A stretch of 64,000 nt of DNA from Shinella sp. PSBB067 (GTDB lineage: Bacteria > Pseudomonadota > Alphaproteobacteria > Rhizobiales > Rhizobiaceae). Location: NCBI RefSeq assembly GCF_016839145.1, contig NZ_CP069303.1, positions 2,976,001-3,040,000 of the forward strand, read 5' to 3'. The notes beneath the pieces were generated by a model that saw nothing but the letters and a program-made list of their open reading frames with translations, was not told where the DNA came from and did no database searches. This document shows, one piece after another, positions 7,699 to 15,195 of this stretch. Made by a program: the position numbers and the translations under genes. Each line of letters opens with the position of its first letter. Within the stretch, counting starts at the first letter, position 1.

Positions 7699-8339
7699 TC
7701 TTTCACGGTTATTTCCGCAGCTCGTCGGCCTATCGCTGCCGGATCGCCTTCAACCTGAAGGGCGTGGGCTACGATTTCGTCTCGGTGCATCTGCGAAAGG
7801 ACGGTGGCCAGCAGAAGACCCCGGGCTATCGCGCGCTCAATCCGCAGGCGCTGGTGCCGACGATCGAGGACGGCGATTTCCGCCTGACCCAATCGCTGGC
7901 CATCATCGAATGGCTGGACGAAACGCAGGACGGGCCTAAGCTGATGCCGGCGGACGCCGACCTGCGGGCCGAGGTGCGCGCCTTCGCACAGATCATCGCC
8001 TGCGATATCCACCCGTTGCAGAACCTGCGGGTGCTGGATTACCTCAAGGCGAACTTCTCCGCCCAACAGGCCGCGCTTGACGCCTGGTGCCAGCGCTGGA
8101 TTCTCGACGGGCTCGGCGCATGCGAGGCTTTGCTGGCACGCCGGGCACGTTCGACCTTCTGCTTCGGCGAAGAGCCGACGCTGGCCGATATCTGCCTGGT
8201 TCCGCAGGTGTTTTCCGCCGGCCGCTTCGGCGCCGACCTGAGCGCGATGCCGCGGGTGCGTGCCGTGGCCGAAGCCTGCGAGGCGCTACCCGCCTTCATC
8301 GCCGCGCAGCCACGAAACCAGCCCGATTGGGAAGCCTGA
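7695..8339 (+). CDS. nagL: Maleylpyruvate (maleylacetoacetate) isomerase, zeta-class GST
   Basis: 214 residues. The N-terminal thioredoxin-like domain begins FHGYFRSSSAYRCRIAFNLK, carrying the zeta-class active-site serine motif (residues 9-11) for glutathione. NPQALVPTIEDGDFRLTQSLAIIEWL is the glutathione-binding cis-Pro and SNAIL-like segment. The C-terminal helical domain has the usual DICLVPQVF. It should convert maleylpyruvate to fumarylpyruvate using glutathione as cofactor. It is the last gene of the gentisate operon, followed at once by a terminator hairpin. Confidence 0.92.
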   Translation: MIFHGYFRSSSAYRCRIAFNLKGVGYDFVSVHLRKDGGQQKTPGYRALNPQALVPTIEDGDFRLTQSLAIIEWLDETQDGPKLMPADADLRAEVRAFAQIIACDIHPLQNLRVLDYLKANFSAQQAALDAWCQRWILDGLGACEALLARRARSTFCFGEEPTLADICLVPQVFSAGRFGADLSAMPRVRAVAEACEALPAFIAAQPRNQPDWEA

Positions 8340-8354
8340 TCGCCGCGTCGGAAA

Positions 8355-8389
8355 GGCCGTAGCCCTTGTCCGGGTTACGGCCTTTTTTT
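8355..8389. terminator. Intrinsic terminator between converging operons
   Basis: An 11-bp stem GGCCGTAGCCC / GGGTTACGGCC with a 6-base loop (one G-U pair) is followed by seven T residues. It sits 15 bp after the isomerase stop and touches the stop of the oppositely oriented alcohol dehydrogenase gene. It is clearly rho-independent for the plus strand; the minus-strand direction is less certain. Confidence 0.9.
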
Positions 8390-9524
8390 ATTGCGCCGCG
8401 CCGGTCAGCAGGACCGGCTTGATCGTCGCGCCGCTCTTCATATCGGCAACGGCCTCGTTGATCTGGTCGAGCCGGTAGAACCGCTCAAGCTTGTCGATGG
8501 GAAAGCGCCCCTCGCGGAACAGCTCGATCAGGCGCGGAATGAACTGCTTCGGCGCGCTGTCGCCCTGCAGGATGCCGCGGACGGTGCGGCCGAACAGGAT
8601 ATGGGTCATGTCGAGGGAGACCTCGGTGCCGAGCTTCGCCCCGCCGATCAGTCCGCACACGCCCCTGACCTGCAGGATGTCCACGGCGGCGCGGAACACC
8701 TTTGGATGCGCCGTCGTCTCGATCGAGAATTTCACGCCGTCCGGCGCGATCGCCTTGACGGCCTCGACGAGATCGCCGTCGGCCGGATTGATCGCATGCG
8801 TGGCGCCCAGCTCCATCGCCAGACGCAGCCGGTCGGGATTGGTGTCGATCGCGATGATCGGGTCGCATCCGGCGATCCGGGCCGCCATGATCGCCGCAAG
8901 GCCGACGGTTCCAGCGCCCGTTACGGCAAGGCTGTCGCCGGGGCCGGGTTTCAGCGAATTGAGCACGGCGCCCGCGCCGGTCTGCAATCCGCAGCCGAGA
9001 GGCGCCAGAACGTCGAGCGGCAGGTCGCCCTCCACCACGACCGCGTTCTCCTCCGTGCAGATCGCGTGGCTGGCGAAGGAGGACTGGCAGAAGAACGCCC
9101 CGCCGATGGGCCGCTCCTCGCCGTCTTCGCAGGTCATGCTGATCGGCGAGGGTATGTCCCAGGCCTTGCCGGAATAGCGCAGCCCGGAAAAATTCATCTC
9201 CATGTGATGCCAGCAATAGGCGACGTCGCCCGTCTTGCAGCTCGGGCAGTCGCCGCACGATCCGAAGGACATCAGCACATGATCGCCGGGCTTGATCGAG
9301 GAAACGGCGGGTCCGACGGCCTCCACCACGCCGGCCCCTTCATGGCCCAGCACGGCGGGAAGGGGCATCGGATAGAACTGGTCGCGGCTGTTGAGGTCCG
9401 TATGGCAGATGCCGACCGCGACGACGCGTACCCGCAATTCGTTCCCCATCGGTTCGGCCAGGGACAGTTCGCGCATGACGAAAGGGGCCCCCTTCTCGGG
9501 GGTCAGGGCGGCTTTGATTTTCAT
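8388..9524 (-). CDS. Zinc-dependent alcohol dehydrogenase, aryl-alcohol (XylB-like) type
   Basis: 378-residue medium-chain dehydrogenase. Catalytic-zinc residues appear as GICHTD and GHEGAGVVE plus a Cys in APLGCGLQTGAG. The structural-zinc lobe CGDCPSCKTGDVAYC keeps four cysteines. The nucleotide fold is VTGAGTVGLAAIMAA, with the acidic residue of AIDTNPDR favouring NAD. The overall sequence resembles benzyl-alcohol dehydrogenases. The start at 9522-9524 has AGAGG upstream; a longer in-frame start is rejected. It is 56 bp downstream of an aldehyde dehydrogenase and likely co-transcribed: alcohol to aldehyde to carboxylate, possibly (hydroxy)benzyl alcohol feeding gentisate. The ring hydroxylase that step would need is not in the window. 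Confidence 0.9.
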   Translation of the reverse strand: MKIKAALTPEKGAPFVMRELSLAEPMGNELRVRVVAVGICHTDLNSRDQFYPMPLPAVLGHEGAGVVEAVGPAVSSIKPGDHVLMSFGSCGDCPSCKTGDVAYCWHHMEMNFSGLRYSGKAWDIPSPISMTCEDGEERPIGGAFFCQSSFASHAICTEENAVVVEGDLPLDVLAPLGCGLQTGAGAVLNSLKPGPGDSLAVTGAGTVGLAAIMAARIAGCDPIIAIDTNPDRLRLAMELGATHAINPADGDLVEAVKAIAPDGVKFSIETTAHPKVFRAAVDILQVRGVCGLIGGAKLGTEVSLDMTHILFGRTVRGILQGDSAPKQFIPRLIELFREGRFPIDKLERFYRLDQINEAVADMKSGATIKPVLLTGAAQ

Positions 9525-9580
9525 GAGCTTGCCTCTCGCAAAAGGGCGGGCGGCGAGACGATCTCTCCGCCCGGGACAGG

Positions 9581-11059
9581 TTAGAACGGATAGGGAGGGA
9601 CGGTTTCGTTGACCGTCACCCATTGCCACTGGCTATACTCGTCCATCACCGAGGGGCCGCCCGAGCGGGCGCCGTTGCCGGACGCGCCCGTGCCGCCGAT
9701 CGGCCCGAAGACCTCATGGATGACCGTCTGGTCATTGATATGGACGATCCCGGTCTTCATCTGCGCCGCGATCCGCATCGCCCGCGTCTGGTTGGCCGTA
9801 AAGATCGATGCCGCCAGCCCGTATTCGGTGTCGTTCGCAAGGGCTATCGCTTCTTCCTCGGTCTTGAAGGTGACGATGGGAGCGACCGGTCCGAAGATCT
9901 CTTCCTTGTAGACCGGCATGTCCGGCGTCACGCCGTCAAGCACGGTCGGCTTGAAGAACAGGCCGTCCCGCGATCCGCCGGCAACGGCCGTCGCGCCTGC
10001 CGCCAGGCTGTCCGTGACGAGCTTCTCGACCTTTGCGGCCTGCTTCTCGTTGATGATCGGGCCGAGATGGACCTGCGCCTTGTTCGGATCGCCGACATGG
10101 AGGTTCGCCGCGCGCCGGGCGAGCTTCTCCGTGTACGCCGCCGCGATGCTTTCATGCACCAGATGCCGGCCGATGGTGAAGCAGATCTGGCCCTGATGGA
10201 AGAACGAGCCGAAGGCGGTGGCGGAGGTGGCCGCATCCAGATCGGCGTCGTCGAAGATAATCGCCGCGTTGTTGCCGCCGAGTTCGAGGGCGACCTTCTT
10301 CAAGGTCTTGCCGGCATTCTCGGCCACCTTGCGGCCGGCAAGGGTCGAGCCGGTGAAGGAGATCATGTTGACGTTCGGGTCGAGCGTCAGGGCCTCGCCC
10401 GCCTCGACGCCGCCGGGTACGACAGTGAAGACGCCCGCCGGCACGCCCGCCATCGCGAAGAGCCGCGCCAGCGCATAGCCGCCGCAGACCGGGCTTTGCA
10501 GGTCGGGCTTCAGCACCACGGCATTGCCCATGGCAAGGGCGGGAAGAACGACCCGCGCCGCCAGGATGAAGGGCGAGTTCCACGGCGTGATGACCCCGAC
10601 GACGCCGAGCGGAATGCGGCGGGCATAGCTCGCGCGGGTCAGCGACGACGACAGGATGTGGCCGGTCGGCTGGCCGGTCAGGCCGGCGATCTCGATGGCC
10701 TCGCGGGCCGAGGTCATGATCTCGAAGGGCGCCTTGGGCGGGATGGAGCCCGTCTCGCGAACGATCCAGCCGCCGATCTCCTCCGCGTGCTGCTCGCAGA
10801 GAGCGGCGAACTTGCGCAGGATGTCGCCCCGGGCGACGGGCGTCAGCGCCGCCCAGGCCGGCTGCGCCGCCTTTGCGGCGGCCGCCGCCCTCGCGACATC
10901 GGCGGCGTTGCCGGCGACCGAGGTGAAGATTTCCTCGCCGGTGGCCTTGTCGGTCACCGGAACGACCCGGCCGGAGGCCGCTTCATAGGTTCCCGTGAAG
11001 ATCGTGCCGGCCATCTCGGCGGTGATCACCGGGCCTTGGGGTGCCTGATTGTCTGACAT
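9581..11059 (-). CDS. Aldehyde dehydrogenase (benzaldehyde/vanillin type)
   Basis: 492 residues. TPWNSPFILAARVVLPALAMGN and VLKPDLQSPVCGG belong to the NAD-binding domain, LELGGNNAAIIFDDAD carries the general-base Glu, and FFHQGQICFTIGR the nucleophilic Cys. FGPIGGTGASGNGARSGG near the C-terminus is typical of the benzaldehyde/salicylaldehyde dehydrogenase branch. GGAGGAAAC directly precedes the ATG. It is paired with the aryl-alcohol dehydrogenase downstream and lies just after a truncated livM, which suggests the pair once followed an ABC importer. Confidence 0.9.
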   Translation of the reverse strand: MSDNQAPQGPVITAEMAGTIFTGTYEAASGRVVPVTDKATGEEIFTSVAGNAADVARAAAAAKAAQPAWAALTPVARGDILRKFAALCEQHAEEIGGWIVRETGSIPPKAPFEIMTSAREAIEIAGLTGQPTGHILSSSLTRASYARRIPLGVVGVITPWNSPFILAARVVLPALAMGNAVVLKPDLQSPVCGGYALARLFAMAGVPAGVFTVVPGGVEAGEALTLDPNVNMISFTGSTLAGRKVAENAGKTLKKVALELGGNNAAIIFDDADLDAATSATAFGSFFHQGQICFTIGRHLVHESIAAAYTEKLARRAANLHVGDPNKAQVHLGPIINEKQAAKVEKLVTDSLAAGATAVAGGSRDGLFFKPTVLDGVTPDMPVYKEEIFGPVAPIVTFKTEEEAIALANDTEYGLAASIFTANQTRAMRIAAQMKTGIVHINDQTVIHEVFGPIGGTGASGNGARSGGPSVMDEYSQWQWVTVNETVPPYPF

Positions 11060-11077
11060 GTTTCCTCCTACTGGATG

Positions 11078-11480
11078 TCAAAGCCTGCGCCGGCGTGTCG
11101 GGAACAGTTCCCAGCCGGTGCGCGTGTGGATCAGCCCCCAGAGACCACCGGGGGCGAACAGCATGCCTGCGATGGCGACGGCGCCGAGAAGGACCAGATA
11201 GATCGGTCCGAATCCCGCCAGAAGCGCCCGCAGGACGAAGAAGACTATCGTGCCGACGAAAGGCCCTCCGATCTTGCCGCTGCCGCCGACGATGAAAGGC
11301 ACATAGGCCGTCCAGTCGAGCACGCTGAAGGCGGCGTCGGGGGTCATGTGCAGCTTCATGACGAAGATCGGCGCCCCGGGAAGCGCGGTCGCGAAACCGA
11401 CGCCGATCGCCTCGGCCCGCCGGTCCTCGTCAGTCCCCAAGCGCTCGCGCCGGATTGCAACGGTGCGCGCCGGGAGATTC
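11078..11480 (-). pseudogene. Truncated LivM-type branched-chain ABC permease
   Basis: The last ~90 codons are a good LivM C-terminus: MTPDAAFSVLDWTAYV, GGSGKIGGPFVGTIVFF and VAIAGMLFAPGGLWG. Upstream, only scraps remain (VAIRRER and EAIGVGFA, resembling the VAIRDN..AAEALGVN loop), then a jump straight to FVMKLHM. About 200 residues of membrane segments that should precede are absent, and no start codon with a ribosome site is visible. It ends 18 bp before the aldehyde dehydrogenase start. The usual Liv partners are absent from the window, so it is a deletion scar. Confidence 0.75.
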
Positions 11481-11567
11481 CCGTCAATGTCCTCGCCCTC
11501 ATGATCGTCCTCCCTACGAGGAGGCAACATTATGCGGCGGGGCGGAGGCCCGCTTTCACGTGCAGGT

Positions 11568-12455
11568 CTAAAGTTTTTGCCGTGGAGGCACAGGGCCGCC
11601 TTCCTGCCGCAGCCCGGTCGGCATCTTTCCGAAGTGCTGGCGGAACCGCCTGGCGAAATGCGCGCTGTTCTTGAAGCCCCAGCGGAAGGCGATCTCGGTG
11701 ATGCTCGCGCCTCGCTGCACCGGGCTGGCGAGATCGCGCGCGGCCTGTTCGAGACGCTCGACGAAGATGTATTCCATCGGCCCGATGCCGTGCAGTTCAA
11801 ACAGCTTGTTCAGCGTCCGGCGGGACATGCGCAGTCCGGCGGCGATGCCGTCGGGCGTAAGATCGGGGTCGTGAAGACGGGCCTGCGCCACCGCGCGGGC
11901 GCGGGCGAAATTGACGGCGGCCGTCCGCCCGTCGCTCGGCGCGGTCTCTGGACAGGCCTTGCTCGCGCCGGCGCAAAACAGGTCGATGACGTTCCCGATG
12001 GCGGTGGAGAGATCGTCCACCGACAGGCGCTGGATGCTGTTGGCGCTCTCGTCCAGCGCGGCGGCGGCGATCCGGCTGAGGGGCTCCCCGGGCGTAAGCT
12101 GAAAGCAGCCCGATTTTGCAATGTCCGCCAGTTGCGGCTGACCGAGGCATGGGGAACCCGGACGGCGATATGCTCGAACGGCTCGCCGAAGATGAGCCGG
12201 TGCGGAACGCTCGCGTCGTAGAAGAAGAAATCCCCGCCGGTGCGCCGGATGCAGGACGGGTCACGCGCCGCGACATGACCCTCGCAGGCTCGCCAGGCCG
12301 CATTCGCCGGTGGAGAAGACGGAGAAGGATCCGGTGAACGGCTCGTTGCGACCCGGCCGGCAGTCGATTTCCACGAGATTTTCCGCTACCGCCGCACGCC
12401 AGTTACCGATCCGATGAGGGACCTGCAGTCCGCTCGTATCGAATTCCCTGAGCAT
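11568..12455 (-). pseudogene. AraC-family activator broken by two frameshifts
   Basis: It starts well: GGGAGGATGGC before ATG at 12453-12455, then MLREFDTSGLQVPHRIGNWR, an AraC-binding-like (FeaR/XylS-type) N-terminus. The frame is lost near 12270-12290 and continues in another as IRRTGGDFFFYDASVPHR. It is lost again near 12110-12140 and resumes as SGCFQLTPGEPLSRIAAAAL through an intact C-terminal double HTH (GIAAGLRMSRRTLNKLF and SITEIAFRWGFKNSAHFARRF). With the frames joined it gives about 295 residues, normal for the family. It was probably the activator of the aryl-alcohol/aldehyde genes. Either a true pseudogene or sequencing error. Confidence 0.75.
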
Positions 12456-12500
12456 GCCATCCTCCCCATGACTGTTCCGGAATGCCGTTCTCCCTTCCGG

Positions 12501-12986
12501 CTAACGGACACCCGTCGTAGGGGCGCCGGCACCGGATCCGGGATCGTTCCCGTCCCCGCTCGCCGGAAGGCCGAGCATTCCGTTCAGCAGGGCGATGAGG
12601 CTCTGCCTCTCGCCTTCGCCGAGCTGGCCGAGAATATCGTCCTGAAGGGCGGCCACGACGGGCATGAGTTCGCCAAGAACCGCCTTGCCTGCAGGCGTCA
12701 GGGTCAGCATCCGCGCCCGCCGGTCCCTCGCGCTGATCGACCGCTTCACCAGCCCCTTGCTTTCCAGGCGATCCACGACACCGCCGATCGTCACGCGGTC
12801 ATAAGCGACCATGTCCGCGAGCACCGCCTGCCCGACGCCCGGATATTCGCCGATCACGCAAAGCGCGCCGAACTGGACAGGGGTGATATCGTGGCCCAGC
12901 GCGGCCATCCGCTCCGTGAAGAGCGCCGTCGATTGCTGGTGGGCTCGCCGGATCAGGTAACCCGGCATCGTAAGTATCGGTAGCAT
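12501..12986 (-). CDS. MarR-family regulator, likely of the gentisate operon
   Basis: 161 residues from the ATG at 12984-12986, chosen for AAGGCGCAGG just upstream and for length agreement with the related MarR at 24025. Upstream in-frame ATG and TTG starts exist. The core reads PGYLIRRAHQQS, DITPVQFGALCVI, VLADMVAYDRVTIGGVVDRLESKGLVKR, then the wing SARDRRARMLTLTPAG. The VAYDRVTIG recognition helix is shared with the 24025 protein (IAYDKATIG). A 17-bp palindromic site upstream (13052-13068) recurs before gtdA, so autoregulation plus control of gentisate breakdown is inferred. The ligand may be gentisate or a precursor. Confidence 0.88.
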   Translation of the reverse strand: MLPILTMPGYLIRRAHQQSTALFTERMAALGHDITPVQFGALCVIGEYPGVGQAVLADMVAYDRVTIGGVVDRLESKGLVKRSISARDRRARMLTLTPAGKAVLGELMPVVAALQDDILGQLGEGERQSLIALLNGMLGLPASGDGNDPGSGAGAPTTGVR

Positions 12987-13051
12987 CCTGCGCCTTGCTG
13001 TAAACTTCGGGGGAAGCATATGCTCGAAGCCGAAAATATGCAATTATGCTT

Positions 13052-13068
13052 ATGATATGTACACGCAT
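13052..13068. promoter_or_regulatory. Probable MarR operator, twin of the gentisate-promoter site
   Basis: ATGATATGTACACGCAT matches the site at 5302-5318 (ATGATACGTATACGTAT) at 14 of 17 positions; all three differences are C/T. It lies between the MarR gene and the divergent SnoaL-like gene, within an AT-rich stretch, and so could control both. Confidence 0.65.
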
Positions 13069-13223
13069 CATATTTCTTCGATGACCGCCATGCGGCCTGT
13101 CTCGTCCAGATCTGCCGAGGTTTCGAGGACGTGTCTCATGCAGCAACGATTTCGTTCCTGCTCGGACAAGACGCGGGCTCTTGGCTGAACAAGACTGGAT
13201 GCAGACACCAATGGAGGCCCACC

Positions 13224-13658
13224 ATGTCAGTCGTGACACAAACTATGACCGACGAGCAGCGCAAGTCGGTGGCGTTGGACTATCTGAAACGCCTGGATCG
13301 CGGAGATGACATCTTCGCGCTGTTCGCCCCTGACGCACAGGCGTATTTCCCCAAATTCGGTATTGCAAACGGTATCGATCAGATTCGCCGGCTGTTTGCT
13401 TCGACGGGCAAGATAATCGCATCGATCTCCCACGATTACGCATATTTCAACTACGTCATCCAGGGCGATATGGTCGTGGTTGAAGGCACCAGCTCGGGCT
13501 CCACAACGTCGGGCCGCACATGGCAAGCCGGGGTGACGCATGCCGGCCGCTGGTGCGATGTTTTCGAAATCAGTGATTTCAAGATACAGCGGTTGTTCAT
13601 CTATCTCGACCCGGACTACGGCGATGAGGATTTGGCGCGATATCCCTGGATCGAATGA
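13224..13658 (+). CDS. SnoaL/NTF2-like protein (copy 1)
   Basis: 144-residue NTF2-fold protein. It opens MTDEQRKSVALDYLKRLDRG after a short leader, followed by FALFAPDAQAYFPKFGIANG and the C-terminal WCDVFEISDFKIQRL with YLDPDYG. Proteins of this fold act as small isomerases, cyclases or hydratases in polyketide and steroid routes, or as binding proteins; the catalytic group cannot be assigned here. GGAGG sits before the ATG at 13224, which fixes the start. It is a clear paralog of the protein at 14696-15181. It is followed by a terminator and then an SDR gene on the same strand. Confidence 0.82.
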   Translation: MSVVTQTMTDEQRKSVALDYLKRLDRGDDIFALFAPDAQAYFPKFGIANGIDQIRRLFASTGKIIASISHDYAYFNYVIQGDMVVVEGTSSGSTTSGRTWQAGVTHAGRWCDVFEISDFKIQRLFIYLDPDYGDEDLARYPWIE

Positions 13659-13711
13659 TCTGCGCTCGCGGTCGGGCCGAAGAGGTTTCCGGCCATGTCG
13701 AACCAACGGGA

Positions 13712-13744
13712 GGCGGCATCCAGGCTTTGGGTGCCGCCCTTCTT
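13712..13744 (+). terminator. Probable intrinsic terminator after SnoaL copy 1
   Basis: GGCGGCATCC pairs with GGGTGCCGCC (one G-U pair) around a 7-base loop, followed by CTTCTTGT. The stem is strong and the T content moderate. It separates the SnoaL-like gene from the SDR gene 170 bp further on, so the SDR probably has its own promoter. Confidence 0.6.
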
Positions 13745-13916
13745 GTATTGAAGGGATGGCATGGTCCCGGCATCGGTTTGCCGGTGCCGGAGGACACGAA
13801 CGTTACCCCTTAACGTGCTCATTCATCCAAGTAATTCTGCTGCGCCAAGCAAGCCCCTCTCCGCCCGCTTCATAAGCTGGGAGCGCTGCGCTCAATGCAG
13901 CGCGAAAGGAGAGTCA

Positions 13917-14642
13917 ATGCCCAAGCTTGAAGGCAAGATAGCGATCGTGACCGGCGCTAGCCGAGGGATCGGAAGAGCGGTTTGCGATCGATTTTCCGAT
14001 GAAGGCGCAATCGTGGTCATGTGCGACCGGAACGAGCCGGATGCGGCGCTTTTGCACCGGCAGCATTTCCGGCGATTGGACGTTACGCAGCAGGACGATT
14101 GGCAAGCGCTCGCCCAGGAGGTTTCGTCGACTTTCGGTACGGCCCGCATCCTCGTCAACAATGCGGGTATCGTCGACTACGCGCCAATCATCGAAGTGAC
14201 GCCGGATGCCTGGAAGCGGATCATGTCCGTCAACGTCGACGGGGTTCTCTTCGGAATGCAGGCTTTCCTTCCGCAGATGATCGCGGCCGGCGGCGGGGCG
14301 ATTGTCAACGTGTCGTCGATCTGGGGCAGTGTCGCCGTTCCCGGAGCGGCGGCATATCACGCCAGCAAAGGGGCGGTCCGGACGCTGTCGAAGAATGCGG
14401 CAATGACCTATGCGCGGCAGGGCATTCGCGTGAATTCGATACACCCCGGCATTATCGCCACTCCCCACGTCGTCGATGTGCAGGAGCGCTCGATCACGGA
14501 CGCCGTCATAGCGAAGACGCCGATGGGACGGATGGCGGATCCAAGGGAACTGGCGAACGGGGTGCTGTTCCTGGCTTCCGACGAGTCGAGCTTCGTCACG
14601 GGGATCGAGCTCTACGTCGACGGCGGCTATACGGCACAATGA
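13917..14642 (+). CDS. SDR-family oxidoreductase (copy 1)
   Basis: 241 residues. TGASRGIG lies near the N-terminus, NNAG in the middle, then VNVSSIWGS, YHASK (catalytic Tyr and Lys) and DGGYTAQ at the end: a complete classical SDR. It ends in a domain typical of 3-oxoacyl-ACP-reductase or hydroxysteroid-dehydrogenase-like SDRs. AAAGGAGAG precedes the ATG at 13917. It is paralogous to the SDR at 21824, and both belong to the cluster around the sugar-type ABC importer. The substrate is unknown. Confidence 0.9.
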   Translation: MPKLEGKIAIVTGASRGIGRAVCDRFSDEGAIVVMCDRNEPDAALLHRQHFRRLDVTQQDDWQALAQEVSSTFGTARILVNNAGIVDYAPIIEVTPDAWKRIMSVNVDGVLFGMQAFLPQMIAAGGGAIVNVSSIWGSVAVPGAAAYHASKGAVRTLSKNAAMTYARQGIRVNSIHPGIIATPHVVDVQERSITDAVIAKTPMGRMADPRELANGVLFLASDESSFVTGIELYVDGGYTAQ

Positions 14643-14646
14643 AAAT

Positions 14647-14675
14647 GGCGCTGCCGGGTTTGCCCCGGCAGCGCC
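14647..14675. terminator. GC-rich stem-loop between converging genes
   Basis: A perfect 12-bp stem GGCGCTGCCGGG / CCCGGCAGCGCC with a 5-base loop begins four bases after the SDR stop. No T-tract follows, so it is either a weak bidirectional terminator or an mRNA 3'-end stabiliser for both converging genes. Confidence 0.6.
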
Positions 14676-14695
14676 ACGTGACCGTTGGATCGGGG

Positions 14696-15181
14696 CTATT
14701 TGCGATTGAGGATGCGCTTTCCGTCCGAGCCCAGCCACGGATAGCGCGCGGTGTCGGCGCCTTCGTAATCCGGATCGATGTAGATCGACAGGCGCTGGAT
14801 CTTGAAGTTTCTGATTTCGAAGACGTCGCACCAGTAACCCGCATGGCTGTCCGGCCCGGCGCGCCAGCTCACGCCGCCTTTCGTGGTGCCGGCCGTCGTG
14901 CCTTCGATGACGACCATGTCGCCCTGGACAAGGAAGTTGAAATGCACGTTGTGGTGTTCGATGCTTTCCAGGAGCCCACCGAGGTCCTTGAAAAGAAGTT
15001 CGATCTCCTCCGTGCCGCGGGCGAAGCCCCATTTGGGCAGGTAGACCTGCGCGTTCTTGTCGAAAAGCTCCATGTAGTCGTTGCTTCCGCGGTCCATGCG
15101 CAAAAGATATTCAAGGGCAACCGCCTTGCGCTGTTCGTCGGTCATCGGCTCCACACGGAAACCTGCTGATGTGTCGTTCAT
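14696..15181 (-). CDS. SnoaL/NTF2-like protein (copy 2)
   Basis: 161 residues. PMTDEQRKAVALEYLLRMDRG, ELFDKNAQVYLPKWGFARG, VQGDMVVIEGTTAGTT and WCDVFEIRNFKIQRLSIYIDPDY match copy 1 over nearly the whole length, with a longer N- and C-terminus. GGGAGGATTGAA precedes the ATG. It lies 14 bp downstream of the flavoprotein gene on the same strand, so the two are one transcript. That pairing suggests it binds or isomerises the substrate or product of the flavoprotein. Confidence 0.85.
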   Translation of the reverse strand: MNDTSAGFRVEPMTDEQRKAVALEYLLRMDRGSNDYMELFDKNAQVYLPKWGFARGTEEIELLFKDLGGLLESIEHHNVHFNFLVQGDMVVIEGTTAGTTKGGVSWRAGPDSHAGYWCDVFEIRNFKIQRLSIYIDPDYEGADTARYPWLGSDGKRILNRK

Positions 15182-15195
15182 TTCAATCCTCCCGA

